In this document: in pieces, positions 48,973 to 56,412 of the stretch
Layout of the letters: each line of letters starts with the position of its first letter
Position numbering within the stretch: position 1 is the first letter of the stretch
Assembly: GCA_016235445.1 (NCBI GenBank)
Contig: JACRLB010000052.1
Span: 1 to 64,000, forward strand
Length of the DNA stretch: 64,000 bases
DNA from: Chloroflexota bacterium
Lineage (GTDB): Bacteria; Chloroflexota; Anaerolineae; Anaerolineales; Villigracilaceae
Direction: 5' to 3'
Program-made: the position numbers and the translations under genes
Notes under the pieces: model-generated
What the model was told of the DNA's origin: nothing
The model's database searches: none
Seen by the model: only the letters and a program-made list of their open reading frames with translations

Positions 48973-50289
48973 CTACCTCCCCACGGCGCGGTAGATGAAG
49001 CCCATTTCCTTCATGAGGGCAGGGTCGTAGATATTGCGCCCGTCATAAATGACCGGGGACTTGAGCAGGCTTTTCACTTTTTCAAGATCGAGCTGTTTGA
49101 ACTCATTCCATTCTGTGACGACGATCAGCGCGTCACAGCCTTCCGCCATTTCGTAGGGTTCGTCGAAGAAATCCACCGCAGGGAGGATGGGACGGGCCAC
49201 TTCCATCGCCACAGGGTCATACGCGCGGACTTTTGCGCCCGCCTTGACCAATTCCTCTGAAATATCAATCGAGGGCGCGTCGCGCATGTCGTCGGTGTTG
49301 GGCTTGAACGCCAGCCCGAGCAAGCCGATGGTCCTGCCCTTCAACCCCTGTTCTGAGCCTGCCGAAGGGCCGCCGATCATTTTTTGGACATGCGCCACGG
49401 CGGCTTTGCGGCGGTCATAATTGACTTCCATCACATCGTTCAAGATGCGTGGATTAAGTCCATTCTCCCTGGCCATGAAAGCCAGCGCCTCTACATCCTT
49501 GGGGAAACACGAACCACCCCAGCCGAGGCCTGCATCTAAAAAGTGACGGCCAATGCGCGCATCGTAGCCCATGCCTGCGGCCACTTCCTTCACATCCGCG
49601 CCGACTCGTTCGCACAGGTCGGCGAGTTCGTTCATGAAGGATATCTTCGTGGCGAGGAAAGCATTGCTCGCGTACTTGATCATTTCAGCCGTGCGCAAAT
49701 CTGTGATGACGATGGGCGCGCGCAGGGGCAAATGCAGGTGCGCCACTTTGTTCGCGGCGTCCTTGTCCAATGAGCCGATGACCGTGCGGTGCGGATTCAT
49801 AAAATCGCCGATGGCGGAACCTTCACGCAAGAATTCGGGGCAGGACACCACCGAAAATTGAATCTGCCTGGGCTGGGCGCCTTTCACAATGTCGGCCACC
49901 CAGTCACCCGTCCCGATCGGAACCGTAGACTTGTTGATGATGACCAGCGGCGCAGTCATATTCTCTGCAATCGATTTGGCGGCGGCGGCTACGTATTGCA
50001 AATCTGCCGCGCCGTCTGCATCGGAGGGAGTGCCGACTGCGATGAAGGCATATTCGGCGTTCTTCAAGGCATCCTTGTAGGATGTGGTGAATGTGATGCG
50101 CCCCGCATTCACATTGCGCTTGACCAGTTCATCCAGCCCTGGCTCATAAATGGGCATGATGCCTTTTTTGAGGTTCTCCACCCGCTGTTCGTTTACATCC
50201 AACGCGCTCACGCGGTTGCCGAGGTCGGCAAAGCACGCGGCTGTAACCAGGCCGACGTATCCCACGCCGACGACACAAATTTGTTTCAT
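48973..50289 (-). CDS. ugd: UDP-glucose 6-dehydrogenase
   Basis: A 438-residue enzyme that oxidises UDP-glucose twice to UDP-glucuronate using NAD. The NAD-binding motif [17 protein letters not shown] is at residues 8-24. The catalytic cysteine is in [12 protein letters not shown] near residue 260. [18 protein letters not shown] and [16 protein letters not shown] are further family motifs. Length is standard. The loop [14 protein letters not shown] near residues 307-320 is encoded partly by a dispersed repeat (49348-49369) inserted in frame. The product feeds glycan synthesis, consistent with nearby glycosyltransferases. The start at ATG 50289 follows AAAGGAAAACCT. Confidence 0.95.
   Translation of the reverse strand: MKQICVVGVGYVGLVTAACFADLGNRVSALDVNEQRVENLKKGIMPIYEPGLDELVKRNVNAGRITFTTSYKDALKNAEYAFIAVGTPSDADGAADLQYVAAAAKSIAENMTAPLVIINKSTVPIGTGDWVADIVKGAQPRQIQFSVVSCPEFLREGSAIGDFMNPHRTVIGSLDKDAANKVAHLHLPLRAPIVITDLRTAEMIKYASNAFLATKISFMNELADLCERVGADVKEVAAGMGYDARIGRHFLDAGLGWGGSCFPKDVEALAFMARENGLNPRILNDVMEVNYDRRKAAVAHVQKMIGGPSAGSEQGLKGRTIGLLGLAFKPNTDDMRDAPSIDISEELVKAGAKVRAYDPVAMEVARPILPAVDFFDEPYEMAEGCDALIVVTEWNEFKQLDLEKVKSLLKSPVIYDGRNIYDPALMKEMGFIYRAVGR
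49348..49369. repeat. REP-like repeat inserted in frame in ugd
   Basis: CTGTTCTGAGCCTGCCGAAG followed by GG is the reverse form of the CCTTCGGCAGGCTCAG repeat. It is translated as PSAGSEQ between the NAD and UDP-binding halves. Confidence 0.68.
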
Positions 50290-50335
50290 AGGTTTTCCTT
50301 TTTATTGAATTGATTTTTGAAATAGACCAAAACGA

Positions 50336-50710
50336 TTACACCCTGTTCATCCAGTGATCCACAGATTCTACAAGATCGAGCAGGTCCATGGGTTTGGTTA
50401 TATATTCATCACAGCCTGAATCCATGGCGCGCTGACGGTCGCCGGGCAGGGCGTGCGCGGTCAACGCGATGAGAGGGATGGCGGAGGTTTTCGCATCGCT
50501 TTTGATCATGCGCGTGGCGGTCCAGCCATCCATCTCGGGCATGGCAAGGTCCATGATAATCAGGTCGGGCATTTGCTTGTTGGCGGCGTTCACCCCGTCG
50601 CGCCCGTTCATCGCCAGAAAAGTAATGTACCCGTTCTTTTCAAGGATAAAACGTACAAGCTCGTACGTATCCATATTATCTTCAACGATGAGAATACGGC
50701 CTTTGCTCAT
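50336..50710 (-). CDS. Single-domain response regulator
   Basis: A 124-residue receiver of the CheY/DivK type. Acidic residues are in ILIVEDNMD, the phosphorylated Asp54 is in IIMDLAMPEMDGWTATR, the switch Thr is in IALTAHALPGD and the Lys is in YITKP. No output domain is present. It would relay phosphate from a hybrid or orphan kinase; several kinases in this window (30146, 32071, 44547) have no partner of their own, so it may serve one of them. It lies 47 bases upstream of ugd on the same strand. Confidence 0.9.
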   Translation of the reverse strand: MSKGRILIVEDNMDTYELVRFILEKNGYITFLAMNGRDGVNAANKQMPDLIIMDLAMPEMDGWTATRMIKSDAKTSAIPLIALTAHALPGDRQRAMDSGCDEYITKPMDLLDLVESVDHWMNRV

Positions 50711-50796
50711 ATCCTTAATATACTACGTCTCATAAATGCGGGCAATGCGTAGATACTACCCGGGTGTGGCTTTCTCAAAGTCTGAAAATCTTTAAC

Positions 50797-50880
50797 GCGA
50801 ATGGCGCGAATGAAACGAATGGCGCGAATTTTTCTGTATTTTCGCGAAATTCACCCAGTTTGCGTAATTCGCGTTAAGCC
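50797..50880. repeat. GCGCGAAT repeat/imperfect palindrome
   Basis: ACGCGAATGGCGCGAATG repeats in tandem and is inverted by TTCGCGAAATTC and GTAATTCGCGTTAAG. It is part of the 530-base gap between the response regulator start and the GT4 gene, which holds repeats only. Confidence 0.55.
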
Positions 50881-50930
50881 TTTGCCATAAACTTGTAAAA
50901 TGGTCAAACTCCTTTGAGAAAGCCGTAGCG

Positions 50931-51113
50931 TGGGGTGTGGACTATTTTTTCGGCGCACCCTGTAGGGCAAATCTCTGATTTGCCTCGCAAGTCGGAGACT
51001 TGCGCCACATTTCCGAAATTTTAGACCACACCCATCCTACCCGATGGGTATACCCAGCGCGTCACAAATTGCGCTTTTTCAAAAGGGGGAAAGCGCAATT
51101 TGTGACCGTGGGT
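50931..51113. repeat. Nested REP-like palindrome cluster
   Basis: An outer pair GGTGTGGACTA/TTAGACCACACC encloses GTAGGGCAAATCTCTGATTTGC and GCAAGTCGGAGACTTGC. A second nested palindrome has TGGGTATACCCA and GTCACAAATTGCGCTTT inverted by AAAGCGCAATTTGTGAC. The GTAGGGCAA and GCGCAATTT cores match the palindromes flanking the RAYT gene at 14741 and 15431. Confidence 0.7.
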
Positions 51114-51227
51114 ATTAGACGTTATCGGAAATAAACACAGGCACCGTCCCGAAGGTTTTTCTTGAGGAATTTGAACGCCTGACAACAACCTTCGGGACGT
51201 TTTTTCTAATTACCGATAAAGTCTATT
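51114..51227. repeat. MITE-like element family B, copy 2
   Basis: Nearly identical to 29892-30005: ATTAGACGTTATCGGAAAT, then CACAGGCACCGTCCCGAAGG, then AACCTTCGGGACGTTTTTTC and ATTACCGATAAAGTCTATT. Its right end runs into TATATAAT at 51227-51234, the likely -10 box of the GT4 gene. Confidence 0.85.
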
Positions 51228-51240
51228 ATATAATCAACGA

Positions 51241-52413
51241 ATGCGACTGCTTTTTGTAACCGATGCCCGCTCCCCCATTTCTCAAAACTGGATGCGTTTT
51301 TTTGCAAAGCGCGGCGATGAAGTCTACATCGCCACCACCTTTCAAAGCGCGGGGATGGATTTCCCCGTTAGGCAGATGGTGTTTACACCTGTGGCCTTTA
51401 GCGCGGTTAAGAAGCAGACCTCCCGCCCCGGCTCCGCCTCTTCACGCACCCTGGGCCTGCGTACGCTTATCAGACAGTGGTTCGGCCCCCTGACCATTCC
51501 CCGCTCCGCCGCTGCGCGGAAATTACGCGCCTTCATTCAAGAAGTTCAGCCAGATATTATCCACGCCATGCGCGTGCCTTACGAAGGGATGCTAACGGCC
51601 TACGCGTTGAGCGGACTCGTTGCTCGTCCTCCATTTCTCGTCTCCATCTGGGGCAATGACTTTACCCTGCACGCCCCGTCCACGCCGTTGATGGGACGCT
51701 GTACACGGCTGACGATGAGCATGGTCCACGCCCTGCACGCGGATGTGGAACGCGATATCCGTCTGGCGCGGGAGTGGGGCCTCAGCGGGGAGAAAGCCAC
51801 TTTGGTGGCGCCAGGTAACGGCGGAGTCCGAAGCGATGTTTTTTATCAGCCAAATGAATTGGTGAAAAATCCAATCATCATCAACCCGCGTGGGATTCGG
51901 CCTTACGTCCGCAATGATGTTTTTTTTAAGTCCATTCCGCTGGTGTTGGCAAAACGAAGCGATGCGCGTTTTTTATGCACGGGGATGCAGGGCGAGGCGC
52001 AGGTGATGGAATGGATGCGGGAATTGAAGATCGAACATGCGGTGGAGTTACTGCCGCTGATACCGCACGCTGAAATGGGCGCAGTTTTTCGCGGCGCGCA
52101 AATTGTGGTTTCGCCGAGCATTCACGATGGCACGCCGAATTCACTGCTCGAAGGCATGGCTTGTGGGTGCTTCCCTGTGGCTGGCGATTTGGAATCCATC
52201 CGCGAGTGGATCACGCATGGGCAGAACGGTTTGCTCGTGAACCCGAACGACCCGCAATCCATCGCGGATGCGATTTTGCTCGGCCTGAAAAGCGAAGACC
52301 TGCGACGCGATGCCGCAGGCCTGAATGCAAATATGATCTCCGCGAAGGCGGATTATGGGGTGAATATGGAGAGGGTGGCGGAGTTTTATAATTTTGTAAT
52401 TCGTAATTCGTAA
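51241..52413 (+). CDS. GT4 family glycosyltransferase
   Basis: A 390-residue GT-B fold glycosyltransferase. The N-terminal domain has MRLLFVTDARSPISQNWMRFFAKRGDEV and an acceptor-side DIIHAMRVPYEG. The C-terminal domain has LVAPGNGG, VSPSIHDGTPNSLLEGMACGCFPVAGDLESIREWI and GLLVNPNDPQSIADA, the usual EX7E-type donor-binding region. It likely adds a sugar in cell-surface or exopolysaccharide synthesis. ATG 51241 has no SD. A TATAAT lies 6 bases upstream, at the edge of a family B element, so the message is probably leaderless. The last residues (FVIRNS) and the stop codon are formed by AATTCGT heptamers. Confidence 0.85.
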   Translation: MRLLFVTDARSPISQNWMRFFAKRGDEVYIATTFQSAGMDFPVRQMVFTPVAFSAVKKQTSRPGSASSRTLGLRTLIRQWFGPLTIPRSAAARKLRAFIQEVQPDIIHAMRVPYEGMLTAYALSGLVARPPFLVSIWGNDFTLHAPSTPLMGRCTRLTMSMVHALHADVERDIRLAREWGLSGEKATLVAPGNGGVRSDVFYQPNELVKNPIIINPRGIRPYVRNDVFFKSIPLVLAKRSDARFLCTGMQGEAQVMEWMRELKIEHAVELLPLIPHAEMGAVFRGAQIVVSPSIHDGTPNSLLEGMACGCFPVAGDLESIREWITHGQNGLLVNPNDPQSIADAILLGLKSEDLRRDAAGLNANMISAKADYGVNMERVAEFYNFVIRNS

Positions 52414-52458
52414 TTCGTAATTCGTAATTTACCATTACGAATTACGCACCACGCATTA
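52398..52458. repeat. AATTCGT heptamer tract between convergent genes
   Basis: GTAATTCGTAATTCGTAATT followed by CGTAATTCGTAA is five heptamers, inverted by ATTACGAATTACGC and GCATTACG. It provides the stop codons of both the GT4 gene (plus) and the YtxH-like gene (minus), and can form a hairpin between them. Confidence 0.75.
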
Positions 52459-52674
52459 CGATTCCCGCGGACTTCGCAGTGACTCCAGCCGATGACGCAA
52501 TTCGATGCGGCGGGAATCCGCCGAGTGACGGATGTCGTTCATGAAGCCCTGCCCGCGGTCGCGGAGTTGGCCGCGCAGGTTCTCGCCAGATTCGGGGGCA
52601 AGCAGTAAAGCCATGATCGCGCCCACCAACCCGCCGACAAAAATCCCCATCAAAAAGCCAAACATTCTACGCAT
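52456..52674 (-). CDS. YtxH-like small membrane protein
   Basis: A 72-residue protein. MRRMFGFLMGIFVGGLVGAI begins a single glycine-rich membrane segment (residues 5-27), followed by LLLAPESGENLRGQLRDRGQ and a charged helical tail. This matches YtxH/gas-vesicle-like small proteins, usually linked to general stress. ATG 52674 follows AGGAG by 8 bases. The stop codon is in the heptamer tract. Confidence 0.72.
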   Translation of the reverse strand: MRRMFGFLMGIFVGGLVGAIMALLLAPESGENLRGQLRDRGQGFMNDIRHSADSRRIELRHRLESLRSPRES

Positions 52675-52707
52675 GTGAATTTCTCCTTCACGGAAATGTG
52701 ATAGTTT

Positions 52708-52735
52708 TTGAGACAAAGCTCTGACAATTTATTAT
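52708..52735 (+). promoter_or_regulatory. Candidate promoter of panB
   Basis: TTGAGA (52708-52713), a 16-base spacer, and TATTAT (52730-52735). It would give a leader of about 150 bases containing CGTGC...GCACG and CCTTTGCCAAAGG hairpins. pan-motif RNAs are known before panB in some Chloroflexota, but I could not match the consensus from memory. Confidence 0.4.
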
Positions 52736-52891
52736 AGGCGAAAAAACAAATTTGTGGAATAATGTGACTGTCGCACGTATCCAAAGGAACGTGACGGCGT
52801 TAATCCAATCAAACCGAAATCGCGTGCATACAAGGGGCGCCAGCACGCAACGCGGACTCTACCTTTGCCAAAGGCACGGAGGGTACCACCC

Positions 52892-53773
52892 ATGTCTACA
52901 GTTACACCTGTCTCAACCAACACATCACAACAAGTTGTGCGTAAAAAGGTGACCACGCTCACGTTCCGTCAAAAGAAGGAACGCGGCGAGGCCATCACCA
53001 TGCTCACTGCCTACGACTATCCCACTGCCATGGCGATGGACAAGGCAGGCGTCGATTCCATCCTCGTGGGCGATTCGCTTGCGATGGTGGTGCTTGGCTA
53101 TGAAAACACCCTGCCCGTCACCATGGACGAAATGCTCCATCACGCGCGCGCCGTGGCTCGTGGGGCAAAATCTGCCATGCTGGTCGGTGACATGCCATTC
53201 ATGTCGTATCAAATCTCTGTGGAAGAGGCCGTCCGCAATGCGGGGCGCTTTCTGCAAAACGGCGGCATGGACGCGGTCAAACTCGAAGGCGGGCGCGAAC
53301 GGGCCGACGCTGTCCGCGCGATTGTGGGAGCGGGCATTCCCGTCATGGGGCATCTCGGACTCACGCCGCAATCTGTGCATCAGCTTGGCGGCTTCCGCGC
53401 ACAGGGTAAAACTGCCAGCGCGGCGAAACGCCTGTTTGAAGATGCGAAGATTCTCGAAGAGGCAGGCGCGTTCAGCCTCGTGCTCGAGGCTGTGCCTGCA
53501 AAGTTAGCTGAATATATCTCCAAACAAATTTCCATTCCCACCATTGGCATTGGCGCGGGCGCGGGCTGTGACGGTCAGGTGCTCGTCACGCACGATCTGC
53601 TCGGCCTGTTCGAGCGCTTCACTCCCAAATTCGTCAAGCGGTTTGCAAACTTCCACGCCGAGATGAACAAAGCCTTCACCGATTACATAGACGATGTGGA
53701 GAGCAAACGCTTCCCCGCCGTGGAGCACACGGTCGAAATGACGGATGAAGAGTGGAAAGAGTTTATTAAATAA
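52892..53773 (+). CDS. panB: 3-methyl-2-oxobutanoate hydroxymethyltransferase
   Basis: A 293-residue enzyme that makes ketopantoate from ketoisovalerate and methylene-THF. Key motifs are MLTAYDYPTAMAMDKAG, ILVGDSLAMVVLGYENTLPVTMDEMLHHARAV, MPFMSYQ, VKLEGG, GIPVMGHLGLTPQSVHQLGG and TIGIGAGAGCDGQVLVTHDLLG. The Asp and Glu residues in these bind magnesium. A roughly 22-residue N-terminal extension (MSTVTPVSTNTSQQVVRKKV) precedes the usual start. ATG 52892 is chosen because GGAGGG lies 9 bases upstream. panE follows after a repeat-filled gap. Confidence 0.94.
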   Translation: MSTVTPVSTNTSQQVVRKKVTTLTFRQKKERGEAITMLTAYDYPTAMAMDKAGVDSILVGDSLAMVVLGYENTLPVTMDEMLHHARAVARGAKSAMLVGDMPFMSYQISVEEAVRNAGRFLQNGGMDAVKLEGGRERADAVRAIVGAGIPVMGHLGLTPQSVHQLGGFRAQGKTASAAKRLFEDAKILEEAGAFSLVLEAVPAKLAEYISKQISIPTIGIGAGAGCDGQVLVTHDLLGLFERFTPKFVKRFANFHAEMNKAFTDYIDDVESKRFPAVEHTVEMTDEEWKEFIK

Positions 53774-53778
53774 ATTCC

Positions 53779-53879
53779 CGTCATTGCGAGCCGCGCACTT
53801 GTTCTTTGCGGCAAAGCAATCTCGCGCAATGTTGTATGAGATTGCTTCGTCGGGAAGAACACCCTCCTCGCAATGACGG
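53779..53879. repeat. CGTCATTGCGAG dispersed palindromic repeat, copy 2
   Basis: Begins CGTCATTGCGAGCCGCG and ends CCTCGCAATGACGG; inside, AAGCAATCTCGCGC is inverted by GAGATTGCTTCGTCGGG. It fills the panB-panE gap. Confidence 0.75.
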
Positions 53880-53892
53880 ATAAAGGTAGAAA

Positions 53893-54789
53893 ATGAAAAA
53901 CAATATTCTTCTTGTTGGCACTGGCGCATTGGCAACCCTCTTCGCCGCGCGCTTGAGCGAAGCGGGGCATTCCGTGTCCATGCTTGGCACGTGGAAGAAC
54001 GGGCTGAAGGCGTTGCAAGAAAACGGCGCGCGCATTGTGGATGCGAATGGGAACGAACGCACATACAAAGTCCACGCCACAAATGATCCGCGTGAAGTGA
54101 GCGGCGCGAAACATGCGCTGGTGCTCGTCAAATCCTGGCAGACGGAGCGTGCGGCGCGGCAGTTGAAAGAATCCCTTGCAGAGGATGGACTGGCGATCAC
54201 ATTACAAAATGGGATCGGAAACAAGGAAACGCTCATTCGTGACCTGGGAACGGGTCGGGTTTCATTAGGCATCACCACCACTGGAGCCACTCTGCTCGGC
54301 CCCGGGCTTGTGAAAATGGGCGGCGAGGGAACAATTTCATTGGAACAGAATCAGGCGCTCGGTCCGCTTGAGGCGGCTCTTCGTTCCTCCAATTTCAATT
54401 TGCAAATCGTGGACGATGCCAAGTCGCTCATCTGGGGCAAGCTCGTCATCAACGCCGCCATCAATCCATTAACTGCGCTGTTGCGAATCACGAATGGCGA
54501 ATTGTTGTCGCGTCCGCTGGCGAGAAAGGTCATGTCTGCATTGGCGCGTGAGACCGCAGAAGTCGCAAAGGCCGAGCACGTCCACTTGCCATTCAGCAAC
54601 CCCGTGGATGCGGCGGAAGATGTAGCGCGCAAAACCGCGGCGAATATTTCGTCCATGTTTCAGGATGTGCGGCGCGGCGCCCCCACTGAAATTGATGCGA
54701 TCTGCGGCGCGGTGACCAGGCGCGGCGAGAAGCATGGGATTAGGACTCCGTACAACCGCGCGTGCTGGCAATTGGTGCGGGCGATATAG
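53893..54789 (+). CDS. panE: 2-dehydropantoate 2-reductase
   Basis: A 298-residue NADPH-dependent enzyme that reduces ketopantoate to pantoate. The N-terminal Rossmann motif is ILLVGTGALATLFAARLSEAGH. LVLVKSWQTERAA and ITLQNGIGN are typical. The catalytic Lys is in LIWGKLVINAAINPLTAL, and SSMFQDVRRGAPTEIDAICG carries the Ser, Asp and Glu substrate contacts. ATG 53893 follows AAAGGTAGAAA. With panB it forms the pantoate branch. A perfect hairpin terminator follows. Confidence 0.92.
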   Translation: MKNNILLVGTGALATLFAARLSEAGHSVSMLGTWKNGLKALQENGARIVDANGNERTYKVHATNDPREVSGAKHALVLVKSWQTERAARQLKESLAEDGLAITLQNGIGNKETLIRDLGTGRVSLGITTTGATLLGPGLVKMGGEGTISLEQNQALGPLEAALRSSNFNLQIVDDAKSLIWGKLVINAAINPLTALLRITNGELLSRPLARKVMSALARETAEVAKAEHVHLPFSNPVDAAEDVARKTAANISSMFQDVRRGAPTEIDAICGAVTRRGEKHGIRTPYNRACWQLVRAI

Positions 54790-54793
54790 CGCC

Positions 54794-54837
54794 AAAAGTG
54801 ACGGTCACCTTGCTGTGCAAAGGGGACCGTCACTTTT
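54794..54837 (+). terminator. Terminator of panE
   Basis: AAAAGTGACGGTC (54794-54806) pairs perfectly with GACCGTCACTTTT (54825-54837). The sequence resembles the hairpin after tRNA-Glu at 6187-6220. Confidence 0.85.
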
Positions 54838-54881
54838 ATAAAAAGGGTGACATTTATCGGCTTTACTCCATGACATCATTT

Positions 54882-54911
54882 TTGCACTTCCTAAATAGCG
54901 CATGGTAAGAT
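54882..54911 (+). promoter_or_regulatory. Candidate promoter of the zinc-ribbon protein gene
   Basis: TTGCAC (54882-54887), an 18-base spacer, and TAAGAT (54906-54911), about 30 bases before the ATG at 54941. The SD GGAGG is at 54931-54935. Confidence 0.5.
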
Positions 54912-54940
54912 AAAGAAAACTTTATCGTTTGGAGGTTTCC

Positions 54941-55843
54941 ATGCGCAAATTGTTCCTGGTTTTCGTAACGGGGGTTATGTTTGTATTCCCCGCCTTTGCT
55001 TCCGCACAAAATAATATAACCCTTTCCAGCATGACCGTTCAACTTTGGCCCGAATACGACCAGCCCAGTATGCTGGTCATCGCAGATTTCGAAGTGGATT
55101 CTGCAACTCCCCTGCCTGTCGATCTGACTTTCAGGATTCCACAGGAAGCCAACCTGATCGCCGTGGCCGCGTTGACAAGTGACGGTAATTTTTTAAATGC
55201 CGTATTCGAAGGTCCGCAAACGATGGGAGAATGGCAGACCTTCACCCTGACGATCAGCCAGAGTTCCGTCTATCGTTTTGAATATTACCAGCCGATCACG
55301 TTCAATGGAAACCAGCGCATCTTTTCCTATTTGTGGGATGGGGAGTATGCAGTAAACGCATTCAACGTGCTTGTTTTGGAACCTGTGGACGTAACCTCTT
55401 TTTCGATGACCCCTGATTACGCCTCCATTGCGCAGGAGAATGGAAGCAATTATTACAACAGCGGGGCCGTAAAACTCGCCAGCGGCGAGCAATTTGCCCT
55501 CAACCTGGATTACCAAAAATCCACCGATACCCTGTCTGCCCCCGCCGAGGGAATCCAACCCGCCGCCCCGGTGGATGAAAACACGCCAGGCCGTGTTTCA
55601 CTTAATAACTCCCTGCCTTACATCATCGGCGGGCTGGGGGTTGTACTGATTGTGGGCGGGGTCGTCTATTACTGGCAGGCTGGGCGAAAATCCACGGGCA
55701 AACCGCGGCGCAGGTCTCACGTTCACACGGAAAGCGAAAATGACGGCGAAGAAACATACTGCCCCCAGTGCGGCACACGCGCAAAAGCTGGCGACCGTTT
55801 CTGCCGGGTCTGCGGCGCAAGGCTAAGACAGCATGAAGAATGA
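54941..55843 (+). CDS. Membrane-anchored exported beta-domain protein with cytoplasmic zinc ribbon
   Basis: A 300-residue protein. The signal peptide is residues 1-22, ending ASA before QNNITLSS. Residues about 25-205 look like beta-sandwich material outside the cell (PLPVDLTFRIPQEANLIAVAA, WQTFTLTISQSSVYRFEYYQ). A membrane segment at about 226-247 (LPYIIGGLGVVLIVGGVVYYW) is followed by a basic cytoplasmic tail and a zinc ribbon, YCPQCGTRAKAGDRFCRVCGARLR. The topology (outside domain, one membrane pass, inside zinc finger) suggests signalling or assembly, but no family with a known function is recognised. GGAGG lies 5 bases before ATG 54941. Confidence 0.7.
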   Translation: MRKLFLVFVTGVMFVFPAFASAQNNITLSSMTVQLWPEYDQPSMLVIADFEVDSATPLPVDLTFRIPQEANLIAVAALTSDGNFLNAVFEGPQTMGEWQTFTLTISQSSVYRFEYYQPITFNGNQRIFSYLWDGEYAVNAFNVLVLEPVDVTSFSMTPDYASIAQENGSNYYNSGAVKLASGEQFALNLDYQKSTDTLSAPAEGIQPAAPVDENTPGRVSLNNSLPYIIGGLGVVLIVGGVVYYWQAGRKSTGKPRRRSHVHTESENDGEETYCPQCGTRAKAGDRFCRVCGARLRQHEE

Positions 55844-55899
55844 AAGCAAGACCCTGAAAGATTTGTCAAACCTTTAGAACAGGGCTTAGAGAGTGTTTC

Positions 55900-56096
55900 T
55901 TAACGGATGGTACGCACTCTACTCCGCAGGAGTAAAATGATTGTAGCAGGCCATGCAAGAAAGTTTCCAATCCCGAAGGGATGTCATGAAATTTCCTTTG
56001 CAAAACATAACACCCCTTCGGGGTTGATTTCTGCAGATTTCCACGTTCTATAATCTTTTCATCCCTTCGGGATTGAATACTGCGTAACATCACTAA
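55900..56096. repeat. Inverted-end element family E, copy 2, with nested CCCTTCGGGA hairpins
   Basis: Ends TTAACGGATGGTACGC and GCGTAACATCACTAA match the ends of 38249-38389. Inside are CCCGAAGGGATG, CCCCTTCGGGGTT and CATCCCTTCGGGATTG. This and the next element explain most of the 569-base gap before the NarL-type kinase. Confidence 0.6.
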
Positions 56097-56099
56097 CTC

Positions 56100-56220
56100 A
56101 GGACTTACGCAAAACCTTGATAGAGTCCACTAATCCTCACGAATGTACGCTAATCCCTTTAAAAATTCGCGTGGATTGGCGTAGATTAGCGGACAAAAAA
56201 GCGCTCTGCGTAAATCCTAT
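56100..56220. repeat. TAGGACTTACGCA inverted-end element, copy 2
   Basis: Begins AGGACTTACGCAAAACC and ends TGCGTAAATCCTA. Inside, CTAATCC, TACGCTAATCCC and GGCGTAGATTAGCGG are inverted. Related to 30045-30125. From 56221 to 56412 I see only short palindromes (GGACTTTAGTGCG/CGGACTAAAGCCCG) and no gene. Confidence 0.6.
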
Positions 56221-56412
56221 AAATAATTCACCTTACACAAAAAAAGTTGGATTGCGGACTTTAGTGCGCGTTTTCGGCAAGAAGCGGACTAAAGCCCGCA
56301 GTCCGAACAAATGACTTCGCAACATTGTGCCCGAAGGGTAAATTCGCGGAAGTTCCTGTTGACCCTGCGTAACTCCTAACAGTCTTTCTCAGGGTCTTGT
56401 AAGCGAAAGCAA

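Noticed and set aside
12231-52458. Possible CRISPR array from regularly repeated AATTGGT or AATTCGT units
   Set aside because: The unit is 7 bases with no spacers and no cas genes; these are short tandem repeats.
52742-52891. pan-motif RNA before panB
   Set aside because: The leader has hairpins and the right gene context, but I could not match the consensus, so it is mentioned only with the promoter.
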